Assembly (NCBI GenBank): GCA_019240215.1
Contig: JAFAYQ010000074.1
Location: 36,510 to 100,509, forward strand
Reading direction: 5' to 3'
DNA length: 64,000 bases
Source of the DNA: Actinomycetota bacterium
GTDB taxonomy: Bacteria; Actinomycetota; Actinomycetes; Streptosporangiales; Streptosporangiaceae
Positions 42,911-49,759 of the stretch are shown here, piece after piece; the stretch's first letter is position 1; each line of letters starts with the position of its first letter. The notes beneath the pieces were generated by a model that saw only the letters and a list, made by a program, of their open reading frames with translations, was not told where the DNA came from and did no database searches. A program made the translations under genes and the position numbers.

Positions 42911-43753
42911 TCAGGAGCCCCAGAGGCCCCGCTCGGTCAGCAGCTCACGCAGCAGCACGATCTCGTCGGTCATGATCCCGTCGGCGCCCAGGTTCAGCGC
43001 CCGCTCCATGTCCTGGCGCTTGTTCAGCGTCCACACGTGCACCTGCAGGCCCGCCTCGTGCGCCATGCGGATGAACGAGGCGGTGGCGATCTGCAGCGGG
43101 ATCTGCGCGCAGGCCACCCCGGTGCGGGCCAGCTTGACCGCCAGTGCGTCCCCGAACCGGGGGATACCGCCGGTCAGCCGCAGCGCCGCCACCCCGGCGG
43201 GCGACAGCGCCATGCACACCGGCCGGTCCAGCAGCGCCCGGGCCGCATGCAGCCGCCGGGCCGAGAACGAGGTCACGCACACCCGGTCCCAGGCGCCGGT
43301 GCGCCGCAGCACGTCCATCATCGGGCGGATGGCGGGCACGTCCTTCAGGTCCACGTTGAACCGCAGGTCCGGCCAGGCCATGAGCAGGTCCTCGATCAGC
43401 GGGATCTGCTCGGTACCGCCGATCCGGGCCTGCGCCACGTCCTTGTCGGTCATGTGGGCGATACGGCCCCGGCGGTCGGTGACCCGGTCCAGGGTCCGGT
43501 CGTGGAAGGCCAGCAGGGTGCCGTCCGCGGTGGCCCGGCAGTCGGTCTCCAGATGGGTGTAGCCAAGGCTCACCGCGTGCTCAAACGCGGGCCAGGAGTT
43601 CTCCGGCTGGTGCGCGGCGCCTCCGCGGTGCGCGAACGCGATCGGGAGCGCTTGGTCGAGGTAGGCGACGGGGCGGCGTTGTTCAACGTCTGCTCGCAGC
43701 ACGCCTCCAGTGTCGAGGGGCCGTGAGTACCCCGGGTGAACAGCGCGATTCAT
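42911..43753 (-). CDS. Glycerophosphodiester phosphodiesterase
   Basis: Enzyme of 280 residues that hydrolyses glycerophosphodiesters to glycerol-3-phosphate and an alcohol. The catalytic HRGGAAHQPENS stretch holds the first His. LETDCRATADGTLLAFHD supplies the metal-binding Glu and Asp and the second His. The barrel ends with VWTLNKRQDMERAL and LGADGIMTDE. There is no signal peptide, so it acts in the cytoplasm. The ATG at 43753 overlaps the stop of the upstream methyltransferase (ATGA). It is the last gene of a four-gene overlapping operon. Confidence 0.94.
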   Translation of the reverse strand: MNRAVHPGYSRPLDTGGVLRADVEQRRPVAYLDQALPIAFAHRGGAAHQPENSWPAFEHAVSLGYTHLETDCRATADGTLLAFHDRTLDRVTDRRGRIAHMTDKDVAQARIGGTEQIPLIEDLLMAWPDLRFNVDLKDVPAIRPMMDVLRRTGAWDRVCVTSFSARRLHAARALLDRPVCMALSPAGVAALRLTGGIPRFGDALAVKLARTGVACAQIPLQIATASFIRMAHEAGLQVHVWTLNKRQDMERALNLGADGIMTDEIVLLRELLTERGLWGS

Positions 43754-44340
43754 TCCGCTGAGCTTTCGGTGTCGGCTGGTCCTGCCTTTTCCCACTCACG
43801 GCGGCGGGTGTCGGCCAGCGCGATCGCCGCCGCGACCGCTACGTTCAGTGAGCCTACCCGGCCCACCTGGGGGATGTAGGCGGCCGCGTCGCAGGCGGCC
43901 AGCAGGGCGGGGGAGCAGCCGTGGTCCTCGTTGCCGATGGCCAGGCACACGTCGCCGTCCAGCGGCGCCTCGAACAGCGGCACCGCCCCATCGGCCAGCT
44001 CGATCGCCACCACCCGCAGCCCGCGGGCGGCCGCCGCCCGGGCCGCGTCGGCCGGTCCCGGCTCCCGCTCCCAGGACAGGAACCGCTCGGTGCCGAGCGC
44101 GGTCTTGCGCACCGACGGATGGTCCAGATCGGCGCTGTTGCCGCACAGCCACACGTGCTCGACGCCGAACGCGGCCGCCGACCGGACGATCGAGCCGACG
44201 TTGAACGGCTGGGTCACCGAGTCCAGCAGCAGCGCCACCCGCGCCTGGGTGCCGCGCCGCCAGGCCCGGTTGAGCCGTTTGACCTCGGTCGGCCGGAGCT
44301 GCCGGGGCCGCCCGTCGGTCATACTGTCCGGTCCGGTCAT
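43750..44340 (-). CDS. TrmH/SpoU family RNA methyltransferase
   Basis: SPOUT-fold RNA 2'-O-methyltransferase of 196 residues. The three motifs are visible: VTQPFNVGSIVRSAAAFG with the catalytic Arg, the CLAIGNEDHGCS loop and IPQVGRVGSLNVAVAAAIAL. It probably methylates tRNA or rRNA; similarity to TrmH (tRNA Gm18) is plausible but not proven. The ATG at 44340 has GGAGGG 7 nt upstream and overlaps the stop of the preceding methyltransferase by 4 nt, and its own stop overlaps the GDPD start in the same way. Confidence 0.92.
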   Translation of the reverse strand: MTGPDSMTDGRPRQLRPTEVKRLNRAWRRGTQARVALLLDSVTQPFNVGSIVRSAAAFGVEHVWLCGNSADLDHPSVRKTALGTERFLSWEREPGPADAARAAAARGLRVVAIELADGAVPLFEAPLDGDVCLAIGNEDHGCSPALLAACDAAAYIPQVGRVGSLNVAVAAAIALADTRRREWEKAGPADTESSAE

Positions 44341-44969
44341 GGGGTGCCCTCCGGCTCCTGCGGGCGGGTGATGCGCAGCACCCGGTAGCCGGTGCGGGCG
44401 GCCTGCCGGTCGACCGCCCAGCCCTGCTCGGCCAGCCACCGGTGCAGCGAGTCGGCGCCCAGATGACGCTGCACGACCGCCCAGGCGGCGGCGTCCGGAG
44501 CCAGCCGCGGCAGCCAGCGGCCGAGCAGTTCGTGCAGGGCCTGCTTGCCGATCCGGATCGGCGGGTTCGACCAGATCCCGGCGAAGGTGGCGGGCAGGGC
44601 CGGGTCGTCGGGGAGCGCGCAGCGCACGTTGGCCAGCCCGGCCCGTTCGGCGTTGCGGGCGCACAGCTCCAGGGCTCGCTCATTCACGTCCACCGCCCAC
44701 ACGGTGGAGTCCGGCGCCCGGGTCGCCAGCACCAGCGCGATCGGCCCGTATCCGGCCCCCAGGTCGAGCAGGTCCCCGGCCCGGCCGGGAGTGGCCGCCA
44801 CGTCCAGCAGGAACCGGGTGCCGGCGTCCAGCCGGGACGGCGAGAACACCCCGGAGTCGGTCTCCAGGTCCAGGTGCACATCGGGCAGCAGCACGTGCAC
44901 CCGGCCCGGCCGGTGTGCCGTCCCCGGCTGCGCCGTGAAGTAGTGATCGCCCGCGGGCTCGGGGCTCAA
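44337..44969 (-). CDS. Class I methyltransferase, RsmC-like small domain
   Basis: SAM methyltransferase of 210 residues in the methyltransferase-small (PF05175) group that includes 16S rRNA G1207 methyltransferase RsmC. Motif I is DLLDLGAGYGPIALVLA. The acidic loop AVDVNERALELC follows. The catalytic SNPPIRIGK matches the NPP motif of base N-methylation. The start is TTG at 44969, overlapping the DUF3817 stop by 4 nt. Its pairing with a TrmH-type enzyme suggests an RNA target. Confidence 0.9.
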   Translation of the reverse strand: MSPEPAGDHYFTAQPGTAHRPGRVHVLLPDVHLDLETDSGVFSPSRLDAGTRFLLDVAATPGRAGDLLDLGAGYGPIALVLATRAPDSTVWAVDVNERALELCARNAERAGLANVRCALPDDPALPATFAGIWSNPPIRIGKQALHELLGRWLPRLAPDAAAWAVVQRHLGADSLHRWLAEQGWAVDRQAARTGYRVLRITRPQEPEGTP

Positions 44970-45313
44970 GCGGTCCGCGCCGGGGCGGGCGGGCTGGCGG
45001 CAGCGGCCTCGGCGGCCAGCGCCGGGTTGATGTAGCGGCGGGTCAGCCAGCGCTCGACCACGAACGTGAGGATCGGGATCGTGCCCGCCAGCAGCACCAC
45101 CAGGCTCTTGTCCGGGCGCAGCCGCAGCTTCCAGACCAGGTGGGCGGCGAAGATCAGGTAGATGATGTACAAGATGCCGTGCACGGTGCCGACCACGTTG
45201 ACCAGTGCCGGGTACCCGGCGATCTGCAGCGGGATGCCGACGAAGCAGAGCACGATCAGGACCACACCGGTGATGTAGGCCATCACCCGGTACCGGAGCA
45301 CGATTCCACGCAC
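44966..45313 (-). CDS. DUF3817 membrane protein
   Basis: Membrane protein of 115 residues with three to four helices. It starts YRVMAYITGVVLIVLCF, and the middle VGTVHGILYIIYLIFAAHLV is the DUF3817 core. The function of this actinobacterial family is unknown. The GTG at 45313 is supported by GGAGG 8 nt upstream. It is the first gene of the overlapping operon that continues with two RNA methyltransferases and GDPD. Confidence 0.88.
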   Translation of the reverse strand: MRGIVLRYRVMAYITGVVLIVLCFVGIPLQIAGYPALVNVVGTVHGILYIIYLIFAAHLVWKLRLRPDKSLVVLLAGTIPILTFVVERWLTRRYINPALAAEAAAASPPAPARTA

Positions 45314-45355
45314 CGGGGCTACCTCCGCGGGACTGTCGGGGCGGCTGGGCGGGCC

Positions 45356-45769
45356 CTACCGGCCGCTGCTCTCCGCCTGGCGGTTGAGCTTGGCCAGGTA
45401 GGCGTTGTACTCGGCCAGCTCGGGGTCGTAGACCTCCATGACGCCGCTCATACTACCCGTTGTAGTGCCTTCGGCGGTGTAGGCGCCGTCGGGCAGGTGC
45501 ACCTCGTCGGGCGGGGCCACCTTGCCGGTCCGGATCCGGTACTCGTCGCGGATCGTCTTGCCCCAGAACACCGCCCCGAGCAGCGCGAACAGCGGCCACT
45601 CGAAGGTGTAGGCCCAGCTCAGCGCGTTCCCGGCCAGCGCCCGGTGGAACTGCCAGTCGCCCAGCCAGCACATGCCCCAGAAGGCCACCACTGCGAACGC
45701 GTGCCAGGCCAGCCAGCGCGGCGTGACCAGGAACCGCCACGTGCCCCACCACGTCCTGGCCTCGGTCAT
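45356..45769 (-). CDS. Conserved actinobacterial membrane protein
   Basis: A 137-residue protein with two membrane helices (LAWHAFAVVAFWGMCWLGDW and FEWPLFALLGAVFWG), then a cytoplasmic tail ending in a DPELAEYNAYLAKLN helix. The combination of LGDWQFHRA and the later EYNAYLAKLN stretch is common in actinomycetes, without a known role. The ATG at 45769 has no ribosome site and a TACGCT 5 nt upstream, so it may be leaderless. It lies 42 bp upstream of the DUF3817 gene on the same strand. Confidence 0.78.
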   Translation of the reverse strand: MTEARTWWGTWRFLVTPRWLAWHAFAVVAFWGMCWLGDWQFHRALAGNALSWAYTFEWPLFALLGAVFWGKTIRDEYRIRTGKVAPPDEVHLPDGAYTAEGTTTGSMSGVMEVYDPELAEYNAYLAKLNRQAESSGR

Positions 45770-45984
45770 GGGTTGAGCGTAACGCCGCCGAGCCGATGCT
45801 GTGACGGGTGAGACCCTATTCGAGCGAGCGGAGGGCCGCGGGGGTGCCTGGACTGAGGAGCGAGAAGCGAGGAACGAGGGCCGGCTGGCCCAGGACGGGC
45901 CGGCGCTGGCCGCGTTGCTCAGCCGCCGCACCCGGCGGGCCTGTGAGCGGCGGCTGGGGCTGCCCGCCCTCTAGGCTGGGCCCC

Positions 45985-46647
45985 ATGCGTAAATACGTGA
46001 TCATGGGGGTGCAGGGCAGCGGTAAGGGCACCCAGAGCCAGTTGCTCGCCCGCGACCTCGATCTCGTCCACATCAGCGTGGGGGACATCTTCCGCTGGAA
46101 CGTGCAGAACCACACCAAGATGGGGGCCCAGGTCCGCCGCGTGATGGCCGAGGGCAACCTGGTCGGTGACGAGATGGCCGAGTCGGTGGTGCAGGACCGG
46201 CTGACCCAGCACGACTGGAACTACGGCTTCATCATCGACGGCTTCCCTCGCAACCGGCGGCAGGCGCTGTTCTTCCTGGAGAGCTACGACATCGACGGGG
46301 TCATCCACCTCGACCTGCCGGACAGCGAGGTCCGGCGCCGGGTGCTGGGCCGCCGGCTGTGCGCCAACTGCGGCATGGACTACAACAGCCTGGCCGGCAG
46401 CCCGCACGAGGCCGGTCAGTGTGACGCCTGCGGTGGCCCGCTGACCACCCGGGAAGACGACAACGAGCAGGCGCTGACCGTCCGGCTGAAGGACTACCAC
46501 GAGAAGACCAACCCGGTGCTGGACCTCTTCCGGCGCAAGGAGTACGTGATCACGGTGGACGCCCGGCCCGACCCGATCACGATCCAGCAGGACATCCGCC
46601 GTCAGCTCGGCCTGCCGCCCGTCGTGGAAGAACCAGAGGAGAAATAG
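45985..46647 (+). CDS. Adenylate kinase-like nucleoside monophosphate kinase
   Basis: Phosphotransferase of 220 residues. Walker A reads MGVQGSGKGTQSQL. The NMP-binding region contains HISVGDIFRW, and FIIDGFPRNRRQA is typical of adenylate kinases. The LID domain keeps four cysteines (CANC and CDAC), as in zinc-bearing enzymes. It is probably a second adenylate kinase, since the main adk normally sits in the ribosomal protein cluster. The ATG at 45985 follows a TAGGCT by 7 nt without ribosome site, so it is likely leaderless. The PRPP synthase gene overlaps its stop by 1 nt. Confidence 0.88.
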   Translation: MRKYVIMGVQGSGKGTQSQLLARDLDLVHISVGDIFRWNVQNHTKMGAQVRRVMAEGNLVGDEMAESVVQDRLTQHDWNYGFIIDGFPRNRRQALFFLESYDIDGVIHLDLPDSEVRRRVLGRRLCANCGMDYNSLAGSPHEAGQCDACGGPLTTREDDNEQALTVRLKDYHEKTNPVLDLFRRKEYVITVDARPDPITIQQDIRRQLGLPPVVEEPEEK

Positions 46648-47591
46648 TGCGCGAGATCGCGGTCTTCAGCGGGAACGCCCACCCCGAACTGGCCCGTGAG
46701 ATCTGCCTGCACCTGGGAGTGCCGCTGTACCCGGTGCGTATCCAGCGGTTCGCCAACGACTGCCTGGAGGTCCAGCTCCAGGCCAACTGCCGCGAACGGG
46801 ACGTGTTCCTGATCCAGCCGCTGGTCGAGCCGGTTCAGGAGCACCTGGTCGAGCTGCTGCTGATGGCCGACGCGGCCCGCGGTGCGTCGGCCGCCCGGGT
46901 CACCGCGGTCATGCCGTACTACGCCTACGCCCGCTCGGACAAGAAGGACGAGCCGCGTATCTCCATCGCCGGGCGGCTCATCGCCGACCTGCTGGTCGCG
47001 GCCGGGGCCGACCGGGTGCTGACCATGACCCTGCACTCACCGCAGGTGCACGGGTTCTTCTCGGTGCCGGTCGACCACCTGAACGCGCTCCGCGAGCTGG
47101 CCAACCACTTCCGGATGCAGGACCTCAGCAACACCGTGGTGGTCTCGCCCGACCTCGGTTACGCCAAGAGCGCGGCCGCGTTCGCCCGGCGCCTGAGCCT
47201 GCCGGTGGCGGCCGGCTCCAAGGAGCGGCACGCCGACGACAAGGTCACCATCAGCGCGATCATCGGCGACGTGACCGGCAAGGACGTCATCGTCATCGAC
47301 GATGAGATCGCTCGCGGCACCACCCTGGTTGAGCTGCTGGACCGGCTGCGCGAGCAGAACGCGGGCACCGTCCGCATCGCCTGCACGCACGGGCTGTTTG
47401 CCGACGGCGCGCTCGGCAAGCTGGCGGCCGAGCCCGACGTGGTCGAGGTGATATGCACCAACACCACGCCGATGCCCGAGCACAAGCGTGACGACAAGCT
47501 GAAGGTGCTGTCGATCGCCCCGGCCATGGGCGAGGCGATCCGCCGCATCCACAACGGCGAATCGGTCAGCTCCCTGTTCGACTTGCCTTAG
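46647..47591 (+). CDS. Ribose-phosphate pyrophosphokinase (PRPP synthase) variant
   Basis: Makes PRPP and AMP from ribose 5-phosphate and ATP. It has 314 residues. Family motifs are MPYYAYARSDKKDEPRISIA, LTMTLHSPQVHGFFSVPVDH, VVVSPDLGYAKSAA and the PRPP loop VIVIDDEIARGTTL. Several positions differ from the housekeeping type (for example YARSDKKD instead of YARQDRK), so this is a second, divergent paralogue. The GTG overlaps the stop of the adenylate kinase-like gene (TAGTG) with GAGGAG 6 nt upstream. Because PRPP synthase yields AMP, the neighbour could recycle it. Confidence 0.88.
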   Translation: MREIAVFSGNAHPELAREICLHLGVPLYPVRIQRFANDCLEVQLQANCRERDVFLIQPLVEPVQEHLVELLLMADAARGASAARVTAVMPYYAYARSDKKDEPRISIAGRLIADLLVAAGADRVLTMTLHSPQVHGFFSVPVDHLNALRELANHFRMQDLSNTVVVSPDLGYAKSAAAFARRLSLPVAAGSKERHADDKVTISAIIGDVTGKDVIVIDDEIARGTTLVELLDRLREQNAGTVRIACTHGLFADGALGKLAAEPDVVEVICTNTTPMPEHKRDDKLKVLSIAPAMGEAIRRIHNGESVSSLFDLP

Positions 47592-49695
47592 CCGTCTCGA
47601 TGATCCAGGCGAGGACGAACGCCTCCTCGTGCCAGGCGTCGTAGCGGCCGCTGCGGCCGCCGTGGCCGGCGTTCATCTCGGTCTTGAGCAGGAACGGGCC
47701 GCCCTGGGCGGTGGCCTGCAGCCGGGCGATCCACCTGGCCGGCTCCCGGTACAGCACCCGGGTGTCGTTCAGGCTGGTCACGGCCAGGATCGGCGGGTAC
47801 TCGACCGGTCGCACATTTTCATAGGGGGTGTACGACTTCATGTACTGGTACACCTCGCGGTCGTGCAGCGGGTCACCCCACTCCTCCCACTCGGTGACCG
47901 TCAGCGGCAATGACGGGTCGAGGATCGAGGTCAGCGCGTCCACGAACGGCACCTGGGCCACGATGCCCGCGAACGCGTCCGGCGCCAGGTTGACCGCCGC
48001 CCCCATCAGCAGCCCGCCCGCCGACCCGCCCCGGGCCACCAGCCGCCCGGCCGTCGTCCAGTGCTCGGTGACCAGGTGCCGGGCGCAGGCCACAAAGTCG
48101 GAGAACGTGTTCTTCTTGTGCAGCATCTTGCCGTCGTCGTACCAGGTGCGGCCCAGCTCGCCGCCGCCGCGGATGTGCGCGATCGCGTACACGAAACCGC
48201 GGTCCAGCAGCGACAGCCGGGCGATCGAGAAGTGCGGGTCCATCGAGATCTCGTAGCTGCCGTACCCGTACAGCAGGCCGGGTGCGCTGCCGTCCCGCGG
48301 GGTGCCGCGCCGGCAGACCAGCGAGATCGGCACCTGGGTGCCGTCGGGGGCCGTCGCCCACTCCCGGAACTGCTGGTAATCCTCGGGCCGGTACTCGCGG
48401 CCGTCGGGGGCCGGCAGCACCGGCTGGCGGCGGCGCAGGATCAGCTCACCGGTCGCCATCACGCAGTCGTAGACCGAGTCGGGGGTGACCAGCGACTCGT
48501 AGTGCAGCCGGTACTGGCTGGCGTCGGCGTCGGGGGTACCGCCGGGGGAGACCGTGTAGATCGGCTCGGGGAAGTCCACGTCGTAACCGCTGCCGTCGGC
48601 CCGGATGACCCGCAGCCCGGTCAGCCCGTCCCGCCGGTAGTCCACCACCAAGAACTCGGTGAACGCGTCCACGTCGAGCAGCCGGGTACTGTCCTGCCCG
48701 GCGATCAGCGTGGTCCACCGGCTGGGGTCGTCGACCGGCGCCTCGGCCAGCTCGAAGTTGACCGCCCCGTCGTTGTGCAGGACCAGCAGCCGCTGGCGGC
48801 CGTCGGCGAACAGCTGGTGCTCGACCGAATACTCCAGGCCGGGCTGGCGGGGCCGCACCACCCGCAGCTCGCCCTCGGGCTCGGCCGCGTCCAGCAGCCA
48901 CACCTCGCTGGTCACCTTGCTGGCCGAGGACACCACCAGGAAGCGCTGGCTGCGGGTCAGCCCGACCCCGACCCAGAACTTCTCGTCCGCCTCCTCGAAC
49001 ACCACCGCGTCCTCGCTGTGGGGCGTGCCGACCAGGTGCCGCCACACCCGCCAGGGCCGCCAGGCGTCGTCGACGGTGACGTAGAACAGGGCGCTGCCGT
49101 CCAGCGACCAGGCTGCCCCGTAGAACGTGTTGGGGATCTCGTCGGCGGCCAGCTCGCCGGTTTCGAGGTTCTTGATCCGCAGCGTGAACCGCTCGTCGCC
49201 CGCGTAGTCGGTCGAGTAGGCCAGCTGCCGCCCGTCCGGGCTGACGCTGAGCGCGCCCAGCGAGAAGAACTCTGAGTCGCCGGCCAGCTGGTTGGCGTCC
49301 AGCATCACTTCTTCGCCTGGCAGTGCTCCATCTTTTCCGGCCGCGCCGTCGGCCGCCAGCGGCGGGGTGTCGTCGCCGGGCTTGGCCGCGGTCCGGCACT
49401 GCAGCCCGTACTGCTGGCCCTCGACCGTGCGCCCGTAGTACCACCAGTCCCCGCGCCGGACCGGGACGCTCAGGTCGGTCTCCTGGACCCGGGCCTTGAT
49501 CTCGCCGAAGATCGCGCCGCGCAGGTCTTCCTGGCCGGCCGTCAGCGCCTGCGTGTAGTCGTTCTCGGCGTTGAGGAACGCGATCGTGTCCGGGTCTTCC
49601 TTGTCGCACAGCCAGGCGTACGGGTCGGTCACCGAGTCGCCGTGGAAGCTGCGGACCGACGGCACCTGCTTGGCCGGGGGCGGCGTTGGGCTCAT
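47566..49695 (-). CDS. ptrB: Oligopeptidase B / prolyl oligopeptidase family (S9A)
   Basis: Serine peptidase of 709 residues that cleaves short peptides, in oligopeptidase B after basic residues. The N-terminal part (about 70-400) is a beta-propeller. The C-terminal alpha/beta hydrolase domain has the nucleophile in ARGGSAGGLLMGAA, the charge-relay Asp region TSLNDTRVLYREP and His in EMNAGHGGRSGRYD. HIRGGGELGRTWY is characteristic. There is no signal peptide, so it is cytoplasmic. It converges on the PRPP synthase gene with a 26-bp overlap. Confidence 0.94.
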   Translation of the reverse strand: MSPTPPPAKQVPSVRSFHGDSVTDPYAWLCDKEDPDTIAFLNAENDYTQALTAGQEDLRGAIFGEIKARVQETDLSVPVRRGDWWYYGRTVEGQQYGLQCRTAAKPGDDTPPLAADGAAGKDGALPGEEVMLDANQLAGDSEFFSLGALSVSPDGRQLAYSTDYAGDERFTLRIKNLETGELAADEIPNTFYGAAWSLDGSALFYVTVDDAWRPWRVWRHLVGTPHSEDAVVFEEADEKFWVGVGLTRSQRFLVVSSASKVTSEVWLLDAAEPEGELRVVRPRQPGLEYSVEHQLFADGRQRLLVLHNDGAVNFELAEAPVDDPSRWTTLIAGQDSTRLLDVDAFTEFLVVDYRRDGLTGLRVIRADGSGYDVDFPEPIYTVSPGGTPDADASQYRLHYESLVTPDSVYDCVMATGELILRRRQPVLPAPDGREYRPEDYQQFREWATAPDGTQVPISLVCRRGTPRDGSAPGLLYGYGSYEISMDPHFSIARLSLLDRGFVYAIAHIRGGGELGRTWYDDGKMLHKKNTFSDFVACARHLVTEHWTTAGRLVARGGSAGGLLMGAAVNLAPDAFAGIVAQVPFVDALTSILDPSLPLTVTEWEEWGDPLHDREVYQYMKSYTPYENVRPVEYPPILAVTSLNDTRVLYREPARWIARLQATAQGGPFLLKTEMNAGHGGRSGRYDAWHEEAFVLAWIIETAKASRTGS

Positions 49696-49759
49696 GGCTT
49701 GAGCTTACTGAGCCCAAGGCGGTCACCTGGTGCGGCCGGTCCCGGTTACGATCTCGTAC

